Assembly (NCBI GenBank): GCA_029204225.1
Contig: CM055106.1
Location: 46,363,180 to 46,427,179, forward strand
Reading direction: 5' to 3'
Length of the DNA stretch: 64,000 bases
Source of the DNA: Diphasiastrum complanatum
Lineage: Eukaryota > Streptophyta > Lycopodiopsida > Lycopodiales > Lycopodiaceae
Shown here: positions 44,501 to 56,021 of the stretch, piece by piece
How positions within the stretch are numbered: position 1 is the first letter of the stretch
Layout: every line of letters starts with the position of its first letter
The notes under the pieces: generated by a model
Databases searched by the model: none
Told to the model about the DNA's origin: nothing
Seen by the model: only the letters and a program-made list of their open reading frames with translations
Translations under genes and position numbers: made by a program

Positions 44501-45664
44501 TTAACAGATAGCAATTTGCCTTCGGCTTGTCCAACTTCATCACCATTGTGTTTCCTTCAGTTCTGAAAACCACTCTTTCCTTGAAGTCATGTGCTTGGAT
44601 GCACCACTATCAATGTACCAAGTATCCTTGGTTTCATCACTTGTCATTAATGCTGTAATGAACAATTTTGATCTCTCACCTGTATCATCTTCATATTGAT
44701 CCTCATCGTATTGATGCTGATCAGTATAATTGTTTTCATAATAATAATCATCAAATTGATGTTGATCAGCATAATTTCCCTTTTGCCCTTTGTCTTTTCT
44801 TTGTTCCATCTCCTTCTGTTTCTTGAAGCATTCACGCTCCCAGTGGCCAGGTTTGTTGCAATACCTACAATTTCCAAGTTTATTTTGCCTAGAATAGCCG
44901 TGTCCTTGACCTCGGCCTTGATTCCAATTGCCTCGATTTGGGCCATCATTGGATTGTTCTTGAAATTGTTGGAATGATCCATGATTTGAGTTTTCACCTC
45001 TTGATTGGTGTCTTCCATGACCAAATCTACCACCACGTCCCCTGACTGCAAGAGCTTGATCAAATCCCGTGTTGCGATGACTCAAGTTCTCTTAATGTTG
45101 TTCTTCCTACAAAAGCAATCCACCTAACTCTTCATAGGTTGGAAGATTTTCCCATGTGGCTATACTTGTCACAAACATTTGATGTGACTCACTCAAACTA
45201 TTCAATGTCAACTGCACGATCTCACGGTCCTGTACTCGCTCTCCAACTGTTGCTAATTGGTCATGAATCTCTTTGATCTTCAGTAGGTGATCAGCAACAG
45301 TTGCCCCATCATTCATCAGCAATGTGTGCAGCTTCGTCTTCAGGAATAACACTCGAGATGTGTTTGTGGTCTCAAAGAATGCCTTCAATGTATCCCATGC
45401 TTCTTTTGGTCCTTCTGAATCCAAAATGTAGGGAATAATTGCATCTCTAACTGATAAGTTGATGACATTCTGTGCTTTCCGTTTTCTCCTGTCAAATGCC
45501 CGTTGATCTTCTTCAATCAATGGCCTTGTCTCTTCACCTGTCACGATCTCTCATAGCTCCTTTTCCATCAAAATGTTCTTCAATTTGAATTTCCAAACTG
45601 CATAGTTGTCAGCTCCTTCCAATTTGCTTGACTCATTGAGGACACTCTCGCTTAGAGTTGCCAT
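41535..45664 (-). pseudogene. Copia gag-pol polyprotein of element C, inactivated
   Basis: Gag starts at the ATG at 45664 (NYAVWKFKLKNILMEKEL), is stopped by TGA near 45549, and resumes to paired TAG/TAA stops near 45090-45106. The nucleocapsid knuckle is CRYCNKPGHWEREC and protease is YIDSGASKHM. A TGA occurs near 44202 in the pre-integrase region (after LWHQ). A 570-codon frame (44142-42430) then holds the integrase core (SDLCGP, FIDDYSR, RSDGGGEY, NGVAERKN) and most of RT (QQMDVKYAFLNG, YGLKQAPRTWYS, VLYVDDLIITG). After a TAA at 42430 and a frame shift near 42320, RNase H follows (TDADWTGNIDD, CDNQSCIHLAKNP, HARTKHIEIHYHF), ending near 41520. Catalytic residues are largely kept, so the inactivation is by stops, not by loss of domains. 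Confidence 0.92.
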
Positions 45665-46592
45665 TACTGGATAGATGAGTCTGGATCACAAAATTTATCA
45701 CACCACAAATCTGTAAATTTTTGGTTATACACCTGATATCGGAATGGAACGCGGAAGTACAGCTGCTTAGGATCCTCTTTAACTTGTGCACGTGGATCCG
45801 ATATTGGAGCATGCGATATCGGACTGGAGCGTGGATGCACAACTGCTCAGAATTCACTTTAGCTCGTGCGCTTGGATCCGTTATCGGTAAGGACAATATC
45901 GGACTGGAGTGCAGATGTACGATTGCTTGGGTTTCTCTTCAGCTAGCACGCTTGGATCCGATATTGGTAAAAAAGAGAGAATATAAGAACTTTTCAAAGG
46001 GAATATTCTAGATTTCCTACTTCGGCGCGGCGGCTACGCCGTCTCCTCTTTGCTTAGATTTCGAAACGAGTGATCGTTCAAACAGACAGATATCAGTAAT
46101 GTGAAAAGTATGAAGCTTCCTAACTCTGACAGTACTAGATACTATCTAGTGTGATTTGTGGTACTCCAAGCAAACAAATGAGAGATTTCTTGGCAAACCT
46201 CTCACACAAATAGCACTTTCCACAACAATTAGGAAGTATTGTAAGAATCTCCCCCACTCAACAGTTTATCAATCTGTCTGATGCTACCCTAGCCTTTTGG
46301 ATGGCTCCGGGACTGTGCTTTTCACAACAACTAGGAAGTATTGTGAAAATCTCCCCACTCAACAAATTTTCAACTTGTTTGATGTTGCCCTGGCCTTTTT
46401 GATGCCTCCGAGACTGTGTCTTCATTCCCCACTGATGATTCTGAGCTCCAAACCTGCAAAATACACCAAAGAAGGATTTCTTCCAGCCGTTTTTATCTGT
46501 CCAAGCTTTCACCTCCCGTGAAGGACTTTCTCACTACGTTGCGGAGCCTGTGACAAGCTGTATCCACTGATCAAGCACGCAGGACTATTGCC

Positions 46593-46604
46593 GCTCTGAT
46601 ACCA
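46593..46604 (-). other. Primer-binding site of element C (tRNA-iMet)
   Basis: The minus strand reads TGGTATCAGAGC, touching the 5' LTR. Confidence 0.92.
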
Positions 46605-46866
46605 TGTCAAGAATCAGATATGCAACATCAAGCATTCATCATAAGCAATCACCAAAGAAGCCGGAAGAAGAACACGCACTATCAATCTATCACACTAACA
46701 TACTGAATGTAAAATGTACATATAAACCTTGAACCCTAATAGAGAGAGAGAGAGAACTAGGAGTAGACTACTAGACTAGCTAACGGCTAGTTACAACTAG
46801 TAATAAAGTACATCGCAAATAGTACCTAAGAAGTGTAACAATGAAGTTTATCATTGATTTCTAACA
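46605..46866 (-). mobile_element. 5' LTR of element C
   Basis: 262 bp. It differs from the 3' LTR by about 11 substitutions and an expanded GA run (AGAGAGAGAGAGA). It is followed by TSD GTACT. Confidence 0.95.
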
Positions 46867-46870
46867 GTAC

Positions 46871-47328
46871 TGTTAGTGTAGTTTACAGTTGTTATGAATT
46901 GTTTCAATTTGGTAGGCTTCAGTTAGAAAGCCAGCTCGGGGGCTTGTCCCGGGTTGATAACGGGATTACACCTGTATATAGGCTAAAATGCCACGTAGAG
47001 GCCAACAATGAAATTCATGTATTTATTAGGCTTATGCCACATGGCATCCCCATGCTAAAGGGGACCTTTGCTTGCATATGTATCACATTCTTTGTAATAA
47101 AGATGCTTTTGCTTTGAAAGCTCTTTGCTTTATTTGAGCTCCTCCATCACTCTGTTAGTTATGGATGTTGTTTGTGGTTTCGATGGATGGCAATCAATCA
47201 TTGATTGCATCTCTGATCTGTACTCTCCACTAGATCAGAATTTTTGCATAGAATGTCAACTTGGTATGAGAGCCTATTGGCTGTGGAGAAACATGCATGA
47301 TCCGAAACTCTTGCAATTCCATTGACGA
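46871..47328 (+). mobile_element. Possible LTR of another Copia element
   Basis: It starts TGTTAGTGTAG, has TGTATATAGG near 46973 and AATAAAG near 47096, and is followed by TAGCATCAGAGC (47329-47340), a two-mismatch version of the iMet primer site. No second copy or coding part is present, so the call rests on the order of these signals alone. Confidence 0.35.
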
Positions 47329-47340
47329 TAGCATCAGAGC

Positions 47341-48900
47341 CGAGCAACGGTAAAGACGTCATACGGGGTACAAGATGGTCCGGGGTGATCGGAGACACAA
47401 AGCCCTTTGATTCAGTGCATATGGAATCAATTCGTAGAATTAAAATAAAAGAAAAATTCCATCATAGGTAGGCTATGAGGTACCTGCCCACAAGAAATAC
47501 TGATAACAGGAGCAATTCTCAATGAATTGACGAATGGTTTGGTGTCGAAAAGAATTGACAATAGTGGTTGGACAGATAGAGCAATCATAGCATTTGGGTA
47601 CTCAATAACTGAAACAAAAATAGCTCCAAAAGCATGCAAGGATTGGTTGAAAACTATCAACCAGAGTTTTGAAAGAGAAATGGCAGATCTTGCACTATTG
47701 GAGGCGATTCAAGCTACTGTAAGATGCTACAGTGTGGTGTTGGGATAGCCAGGTAATAGTTGCAAGAAGCCATGCTTAGCCTTGGAAGGATGGAGCAGAA
47801 ATTTGCAAGTCTCTCTAATAGCAAAATCCTACCTAGGGTTTTCTAGAAGAAAACTAATCATCTTGGGCTGTAGAAGATCATTTTTTGATCTGTAAATAGT
47901 TGAGGATGAGCGGTTTTGTATTGTGAACCAGCTCACAGATGGCCATAGACAACTGCAAGGCAGAGATGCAGGTGGATTGGATTCTTCGATGGCAGCCATA
48001 GCCAGCAAGGGAACCGAAATACAAAGAGAGGAAAGCAGCCGCGCGAGTAGTCGTCGGAAGGAAGACCACCAATGGATTTTGTTAAAGGTAGCCTTGACGA
48101 GTTCAAAGAGACAGCACCCTTCAACTTCTTAAACAAAAATTAAAATGAAATACAAGAAGGGGCTTGATTGGTGAATTTGGGTTTGATGGGCAGAATTTCT
48201 TCAGAAAAAAGAAATAGTTCCTTTTTGAACTAGTTTGTAGAGCCACTTTGGAGGTGGCTAACTTTGGCTAAAGGAAGGCTTTTGGGGCCAAATAAGGGCC
48301 ATTTTGGAGCTTGTAAAAGCCTGCATAGAGCTAACAGACAGAAGAATGACATTGTCAAGGGAGAAATGTGTTTTGACACATTCTTGACACCATTCTATGG
48401 AGCGGGAGATGAGTGAACCAATATTGAGGTACGTTTTCGCTATTTGGTGACCTGCGTGCCAAATTAAGCCCAATTTTGTGCTGTAGACGAGGACATCAGA
48501 AAATTCCTCTCAAAGTAATCGAAAGTGCACAAGCAAACTTGGCATTAGTGGGTGACATAGACAATGAAGACATAGTTGATGAATAAAAGTATTACAATTG
48601 CTTTATAACCTTTTTCCCAAAATTAAGGGTTTTGAAATATTAGAATGTAACATGGGTTTCCATCTTTGGTCAAAATCATAGTCTTTTTCTTTGATACTTG
48701 TGAAGTTGAAGAACTTACTTTCGTTTTTCAAAATTTATATGGAATGTACAATTTGATTGATAAATATTAGCATTGCAATGTATTTCCAACAATGTATTTT
48801 ATTCATGTAGCTACAACAATTGGATTCACAAAAAATGCAATAGATAAATCAATTTTGAGATTTCGGTTAGGTATTCTTTGGAAATAAATAATTATTTATT
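47341..48900. other. Unassigned; one 73-codon open frame
   Basis: The plus-strand frame at 47527-47748 (MTNGLVSKRIDNSGWTDR) has an ordinary protein-like composition but no motif I recognise. If the preceding LTR call is right, this could be its leader or gag. Nothing else is seen. Confidence 0.3.
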
Positions 48901-49050
48901 ATGCTATTATATAATGTATTAATATTGATTGCATTACTATATATTATATTTATATTTATTATATTATTGTATATTATATCAATATTTATTATATTATTGT
49001 ATATTATATCAATATTTATTATATCATTATATATTATAATATATAAAATA
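48901..49050. repeat. AT-rich tandem array, 30-bp unit, five copies
   Basis: Units 48961-48990 and 48991-49020 are identical. The units at 48901, 48931 and 49021 are degenerate. Each unit is almost pure A/T and ends AATATTTATT-like. Confidence 0.9.
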
Positions 49051-49088
49051 AAGATAAGAAATAGAACATAATGGTCATCATAGATGCC

Positions 49089-49146
49089 CGTTCCGTTTCA
49101 GAATGTGTACGAAATGATCATTCCGAACACATTCTGAAACGGAACG
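49089..49146. repeat. Perfect inverted repeat, 20-bp arms, 18-nt loop
   Basis: Bases 49089-49108 are the exact reverse complement of 49127-49146, with 18 bases between them. The arms contain CGTTCCG and CAGAATGTG. TTCCG and CGGAA words also occur in the loop and just outside, and CGTTCCGTACG recurs near 49566. Confidence 0.95.
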
Positions 49147-49789
49147 TGTCGGAATGGAGGCAGATCGAGCTTTTGGAGATGGGAAGAGGCGAGGCCAAGT
49201 GAGTTGCACTAATGGTGCTCCTAGTGGAAGAGAAATTCCATGCAATATCTGAAATTTTCTGAATCATGGGGTGAGTATGCCATTGTGAGCGTACAAAAGT
49301 TCTGAGGAATTTTCAAGATACCTCCAAAGAAAGGGACTACCAAGATTATGCCTCGAATATTCATGGGAGACAGGTCTGAGCAACAACTTCTAAGATTGCT
49401 GCTACATGATAGGTGATCGAGGCACCGGAGCTGAGACCCATCAGAAAGCAAGAAGAAAGGTCCTCATGAAGACTGAGCAGATTTTGAATTTGCATATCAG
49501 TTAGTTTTCTACATGAGTGCATGGCAGGGTATAAATTTTTTTTTTAAATGTAAAAAAGGTGGCTCGTTCCGTACGTTTGATAGTTTAAAACAACTATGGT
49601 TTAAACCTATAATCAATCCAATGAATGATTAATAAGCTAAATATCATGAATTAAGACTTACAACTGAGAGATTTGTCCATTGAGAAAGCATGATGAACTA
49701 ACATACATAAACTTGACAGACAAAGCTCATACTCTCTTTCAAGTTACATCCAACTTGGTATTAACAACACAAGCATCAAGTTTGAACAA

Positions 49790-49985
49790 TTAACTTGTCT
49801 CTTTCCTTTTGCAATCACAATATCCTTCCTTTTGATCAAGCATGCATCACCATCAAACTCCACCTTAAGACCCTTGTTTAGCATCTGACTAAAAGGTCCT
49901 TAGTAATGGATGGAATGAACAAAACATCCTTCAAATTAACATTCCTATTTGCAAAGAGAGAAATAGGAATTGTGCCAATCCCTAT
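49790..49985 (-). pseudogene. Copia protease C-terminus/pre-integrase fragment
   Basis: The minus strand encodes IGIGTIPISLF and NLKDVLFIPSITKDLL and then, after a frame shift, MLNKGLKVEFDGDACLI. This is the conserved segment between protease and integrase in Copia polyproteins. Confidence 0.6.
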
Positions 49986-50290
49986 ATTCCTCAATGGAGT
50001 TATTGAGGAGGACATTTACATGATCCAACCAGAAGGCTACATCCTAAATGGTCGAGAAGATCAGATATGCAAACTCCATAAAGCTTTGTACGATCTGAGC
50101 ATGGTTCCATCGAACCAAGCTCTGCGACTGTAATATATATTTCAAAGCTGTTAATCGATTATTTGGATGATACATTGCTATTCAGCAACAATATCGAACT
50201 AACAGAGGACACTAAGAGATGCTTTCTCAAGAATTCAAGATGATAGATTTGGGAGAGGTGCATTACTATCTCGAGATTTAGATTCGTAAA
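49985..50290 (+). pseudogene. Copia RT fragment
   Basis: The plus strand encodes FLNGVIEEDIYMIQPEGYI and QICKLHKALYDLS, then after frame changes DYLDDTLLFSNN (the YVDD site, here YLDD) and KMIDLGEVHYYLEI. It is short and broken. Confidence 0.7.
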
Positions 50291-51005
50291 GACAAAAACA
50301 GAAGACTTACACATCAATATGTAACTAGAACATGAAGAACAAAATAGAATGTAAATGCAATAATTCCTCCATGCTTACAACTTTGAACTCTCTGGAAAAT
50401 AACAACAAACAAACAATAAATGTGAGTAATCAACCAATGCTTGCATGTCTCCTCCATCTTGGTCATTTCTTGATATGTTTCCACCATGAAAATCCATGAA
50501 TGAGCCTCCATCTCCATCTTGCCATAAGATATCATCAACCCTTGATGAGTTGACCATGAATGAGTGACATAATGAGCCTCTCTTAGCTCAACGAAGTCAA
50601 TCCCTCAAGAGATTGCACAAGTCTCAAAATAAAGATTAAAAAGAAAAGATAAATGATCATCAAAAAATAGTAGGCAAAGTAGAGAAGAAAAATATTTAGA
50701 AGCAACTATGGTTAAAACTTATAATCAATTCCATAAATGAATAATAACATCAAAAACACTATCAAAGAAACATAAATAAGATTCACAAATAAGGAGAAAT
50801 TTAATTGTCTATTAACAAAACATGATGAAGTAAGATACCTAACATTGACAGACGAAGTTCATAATTCTTATCACTCAATCAAGTCTCAAAATATTGCACA
50901 AGTCTCAAAAAACATAAAATTTTGCTAGAAACAAAAAACATAAAATTTTCATTTATTGATTTTTCTCTTTAGTGCACTTAGTGTGAGCTTTTTCTACTCT
51001 GGAGA

Positions 51006-51010
51006 GCATT
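51006..51010. other. Target-site duplication of element B, left copy
   Basis: GCATT lies directly before the LTR start TGTAGGCTTTGATACC and recurs at 61892-61896 after TTCCAACA. Confidence 0.85.
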
Positions 51011-51571
51011 TGTAGGCTTTGATACCAATCTGTGGGATTGGATGGAATGTGAATTATTAGCTCTGATACCACTTTGGTTGACGTTTGAATTGATGTCAAC
51101 TGTAGAAAAACAAATGATACTTTCAGAATCGTGGATTACTTGGAGAATGGATTTTATGAGTTGTTCTCTATGTTGAATCAGATTATTAGCGTAGGAGTCT
51201 TAGACTGCCATGAAAGAGAAATTGCGAAGAAATGATTAGGCGTCTGAGACAGCCATGCAATCCTCTAATACTGATAATCTGGTATGAAGAGAATGTAGAA
51301 TTAATTTAGACATCGGAGACAACCATACAATTCTCTGATAATAGTGTTTGTGTAAGAGGAGTGAGAGTTATCATTCAACAAGAATGTGATGGTGTAGAAC
51401 ATTAGTGAATCTGTATAATAAAATTGTAAACACAACGATCAGATTACAATAAAATTGCATTGATAAGCGCGTGATCCTACTTACAGACTCAAAAAACAAT
51501 TGCTCGGGTTCTGAATATATATTTTTCTCTCTCTATGATCACTAACTCTAAGGAGTCAGCTACTATAAGAC
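51011..51571 (-). mobile_element. 3' LTR of element B, distal part
   Basis: It matches 60906-61467 of the 5' LTR closely, starting TGT(A/G)GGCT(T/C)T(G/T)ATACC on the plus strand. It ends at the nested insertion. Confidence 0.92.
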
Positions 51572-51843
51572 TTAGAATTTGCTTTGCACAGGAACACACA
51601 TCATGCTACACAGTAACACAGACAAAAAATCACTCTCCTCAGCAAGCTCACATAGCAACTGTATTTCTCAAAATAAAATTACACTGTACATATAGTTGTT
51701 CACTCAGGCAACCCATGCATGACCCAGGTTGTCGTTGGCGGGACGCGTGTCCCGTCGACTTGCCTCGTGGTGAGGCCAACTGATCCTTATCCACTGATAG
51801 GACCCATAGTACAGTAACACAGTGATTCTAACTTTAATTCTAA
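51572..51843 (-). mobile_element. 3' LTR of element A
   Basis: It is bounded by the PPT CTTTAAGGGAGAGAG (complement of 51844-51858). It contains the short palindrome GCCTCG/CGAGGC around a three-base loop that is shared by LTRs of this family, with one change in this copy. Confidence 0.92.
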
Positions 51844-51898
51844 CTCTCTCCCTTAAAGTAGAGTCACTTTTTATACAGTCATATACATAGCTTTAAAG

Positions 51899-54800
51899 TC
51901 AACAAACTTTAAGTACAGAAAGTTTTGATCTAAACTTATCAAACTTTTCTCCAGTAAGTGGCTTAGTGAAAATATTAGCTAGTTGTTCTTCTGTGCTACA
52001 ATGAACAACATGAATTTCACGACTCAGCAGCCTCTCACGTATGAAGTGATATTGAATCTCAATGTGTTTAGTTCTCGCATGGAACACTGGATTCTTTGCT
52101 AGTTGAATGCCACTCTGATTGTCGCTATGTAAAGTCGTGGAATTTTTCTGCTTCATGCCAATTTCTTCCAAGATTTGTCTCAACCATATAGCTTCTTGTG
52201 CAGCACTACACATTGCCTTATACTCTGCTTCTATGATGGAAAGAGCAATTGTACTTTGCTTCTTACTAGACTAGGAAAAGCAATTACCACAAAACTGGAA
52301 TATATATCCTGTGGTGGATCTACGATCATCATAGTCACCTCCCCAGTCCGCATCCACATAGCCACACAACTCAGGTAAACTATCATGCTTCCTGTAAATC
52401 AAGCCATACTCTGAAGTGCCTTTCACATAACGCAAAATGCGTTTAGCTGCTTTCCAATGCGTTTCCGTAGGTGCTGCCATAAACTGACTTACAATGCCAA
52501 CAACATAGCATATATCTGGTCTAGTTGTGGTAAGGTAAATCAAGCTCCCTACTAACTATCTATATAGCGTAGCATCAAATGACTGTGATTCATCAAGCTT
52601 AGAAAGCTTTTTACCTGGTTCAATAGGAGTGTTTACTGGTTTGCAATCCTGCAACCTAAACCTGTGCAGCAACTCTTTGACATACTTCACCTGTGTTAAA
52701 CCCACTTCATGTCCTTTTTGCCACAATTCTACTCCAAGGTAGTAATGCATCAGGCTGAGATCCGTCATCTCAAATTGTCCCATGAGGTCTTTCTTGATCA
52801 TGTCTATCATCTCTTGATTATTTTCCATAATAATCAAGTCATCAACATAAAGAGCAATCAAAGCAACCTTACCTTCAAAGCATAACATATAGATTTGGAT
52901 CAGAATGTGTTCTCACCATCCCCTTTGAACGAAAGTAGGCATCAATCCTGCTATACCATGCACATGGTGCTTGTTTAAGACCATAAAGCGCTTTCTTCAA
53001 GCGACATACTTTATTTTCCTGTCCTTTCGTTACAAAGCCTTCAGGTTGATCCATGAACACTTCTTCTTCTAACTCACCATTTAGAAAAGCAGATTTCACA
53101 TCCATCTAATGCAAAGGCCAACCAAAATGTGAAGCTAAAGCAATAAGTAGACATAGAGTAGTCCACTTACACACCGGCACAAAGGTCTCCTCATAGTCAA
53201 TGCCTTTATTTTGTGCGTACCCTTTGATTATCAATCTTGCTTTGTGCTTTGCTATGCTTCCATCTGCATGGTACTTAGTTCTGTATACCCATTTGCAACC
53301 AATGGGTTTCTTGCCAACTGGTGGTTCTACTAAGTCCCATGTGCTATGCTTGGCAATTGACTCCATCTCCTCTCCCATGGCCTTGATCCAAATATCATCA
53401 TCCTTCGCTTCACTATAAGTCGAAGGTTCTTTGCTTTGAATAATGCTAGATAAGAGAGCATAATTTGCTTCATACCTTTCAAGTAGTATCTTCTCTCTTG
53501 TTGATCTTCGTACCTCTCCCTGGTTAGATGATCCTGGAAAGTCATCTATATCGCGGCTCTCCATCAATCTCTCAAACCACTTAGGGAGCTTTCTGTCATG
53601 TGATCAGCTTCCTGGTGAAAATGTATCCCACGGTACATCCTTCTCCTTGCGTTTGTCACCTGCAATTTCAATCCTTCTTGCACCAAAAGGTTTGTCCCTA
53701 CCTCTCCAGCCTGTTTCTTGAGCTTGAGTAGTAGTATCTTGAGATGTATCCTCATGTTCATCACTCGGAAGGTCAATGAATGGATCATCATCAGGTGGTA
53801 TCCTCAATATACCATTTTTCCTACTCGATGTGTCTATCTTCTCAGCATCTTCATCTTCATACATCTTGGATTCATCAAAAATAACATCTCAACTTACATG
53901 GATTTTGTTTTCGACTGGATCAAAACATCTATAGCCCTTCACGCGATCATCATATCCTAGGAATATGCACTTAATAGCTTTTACATCAGGTTTACGTCTC
54001 TCTTCCTTAGGAATATGTACAAAGGCCTTACATCCAAAGATTCGCAAGTGGTTCACCTTTGGCTTCTTCTTTGTGAATGTTTCCTCAGGTGTTATTTTTG
54101 GTATGGCAATGGTAGGACTTCTATTTTGAAGATAGACTGCCGTGCTACATGCTTCTGACCAAAAATCTTTTGGTAATTTCATCTCAACTAGCATAGATCT
54201 GGCACTTTCCACAATCGTACGATTTTTGCGCTCAGCTACACCATTGAGAGCAGGAGTATGAGCTTGTGTAAATTGTCTTTTAATCCCACATTGATCACAA
54301 AGATCATTGAAGTCATTAGACTTATACTCACCTCCACTATCTGATCTTAGGACTTTGATCTTCTCACCTGTCTGATTTTCGACCAAGTTTTTGAAGTTCT
54401 TGAAGTTCTCAAAAGCATCTGATTTCTTCTTCAAGAAGTAGATCCACGTCTCACGTGACATATCATCAATAAAGGTCATGAAATAGAAGGCTTTTCCTAA
54501 GGACATGGTCCTCATAGGCCCGCATAAATTTGTGTGGATTAAATCCAGGATGTTCTTTGCTCTTGCAACACCCCCTTTATTGAACTTCTCTCGATGCTGC
54601 TTCCCATATATTCAAGATTCGCACATCTTCTATGGTAGGCAGTCCCATTACCATCTCCAATTTTCTCATCAAACTGAGGCTTCCCAAGTTCAAGTGACCA
54701 AGCCTCTTGTGCCACAACTCAGTTGCGAAGGAATGGATGATACAAGTCCATGTTGCCCCTTGATTGTAGCATTCAACCTGTACAATTTTGTATTGGGCTC

Positions 54801-56021
54801 TCTTACTCCATTCGCAATAACTTTGAACTTTTGGTTCGCATCCTGCACAAAGCAACGATCATGGGCGAATTCTACTTTCAACTTTTGATCAGTAATGACT
54901 CCAACAGAAAGTAGATTTTTCTTCAAACCTGGTACGTAAAGTACCTCCCTGATCATCCTGCTTTTGCCATCAGGCAGTTGGATTGAAACTGTGCCTATCC
55001 CCTTGATCATGCACACTTCACCATTTGCTTGTGAAATAGATGTTCCATTATCCAATGCCTTCAAACTACTGAACCAGTTCTTGTTACCTGTCATGTGTCT
55101 TGTGGCTCCTGAGTCAATATACCATGCTTGATCATCTTGATTAGATGACAATGCAGATATGAAGATGCTAGAGTCTTCAATCTCACCCTCATCGACAAGG
55201 TTACATGCTTGTTTTGGTTTTCCCTTGCCTTGTTCTGCCAGGAATTTGCGACATTCACTCTTCCAATGGCCCTTTTTACCACAATGGAAGCACTTGCCTT
55301 TCTTCTTAGTTTTGCTGGAAGATCCCTCATCCTCCTGAGACTTGGCAAATTGCTGCTTAGTCTTCTTCTTGCCCTTGCCCTTGCCTTGTTTTTGGCATGT
55401 CGCAAGTGCTTGATCATTAGTATTTTGATGTCTAGCTTTCACCATTTCTCGTCATTGCTCTTCCTGCATCAAAATTCCTGTGAGCTCGTCAAAGGTTGGC
55501 AATCTTTCTCTTGATGCTATTCCGCTCACAAACATCTGATAGGGTTCTGCAATGCCGCATAATGCATTATGCACCAGCTCCACATCACGTATGCGCTCTC
55601 CAATAGAATGCAGTTTATCTCTCATTGTCTTGATTCTGGTCATGTACGTCTGAATGTGCTCTCCTTGCTCCATGCGGGCACTATTCAACTTTGACTTCAG
55701 AAATATGATTCTTGACGGATTTGACATCTCGAACTGCTCCTTTAGCACATCCCATGCCTGTCTGAGTGTAATAGCATCACAAATGTGGGTAATGATGTGA
55801 TCCTTCACTGACAAGTTAATGAAGGTCAAAGTCTTTCTCATCTTTTTGTCGAACACTTTGATGTCTGCTTCATTTGGCGGCCTTCTCTCATCACTTGTGA
55901 CGACTTCCCACACATCTTTCTCCATCAGTATGTTTTTCATTTTGAATTTCCACACTGCATAGTTGGAAATCCCGTCCAATTTGCTACTTTCACTCAAAAT
56001 GGACTCTCCCATGTTTGCCAT
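51899..56021 (-). pseudogene. Copia gag-pol polyprotein of element A, multiply disrupted
   Basis: Gag starts at the ATG at 56021 (NYAVWKFKMKNILMEKDVW, AWDVLKEQFEMSNPSR) and is stopped by TGA near 55450 (element A' has CGG or CGA there). Knuckle CFHCGKKGHWKSEC and protease YIDSGATRHM follow. Further lesions are a 1-bp deletion near 54725, a deletion of about 16 bp near 54610, TGA near 53606, TAG at 53105, a frame shift near 52880, a stop at 52556 and a stop near 52271. Recognisable domains are the integrase core (TFIDDMSRE, RSDSGGEYK, NGVAERKNRT), RT ([32 protein letters not shown]) and RNase H ([38 protein letters not shown]). Integrase and RT catalytic residues remain, so decay is by stops and shifts. 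Confidence 0.92.

Larger units (their letters stand above)
41259..46866 (-). mobile_element. Element C: near-complete Copia retrotransposon
   Basis: 5608 bp with short LTRs (41259-41516 and 46605-46866, TG...CA ends), TSD GTACT, PBS touching the 5' LTR and PPT touching the 3' LTR. The LTRs differ at about 11 substitutions plus a small indel by hand count. It keeps the canonical Copia order gag-protease-integrase-RT-RNase H, but with several stops and frame shifts. Confidence 0.95.
49586..50875. mobile_element. Decayed Copia element with inverted internal fragments
   Basis: Two related flanks (about 49586-49730 and 50703-50875) share AACTATGGTT.AAAC, TATAATCAAT and ACTTGACAGACAAAG/CATTGACAGACGAAG words in the same order, so they are probably degraded LTRs or a direct duplication. 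Between them, Copia protease/pre-integrase lies on the minus strand and RT on the plus strand, head to head. Confidence 0.5.
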
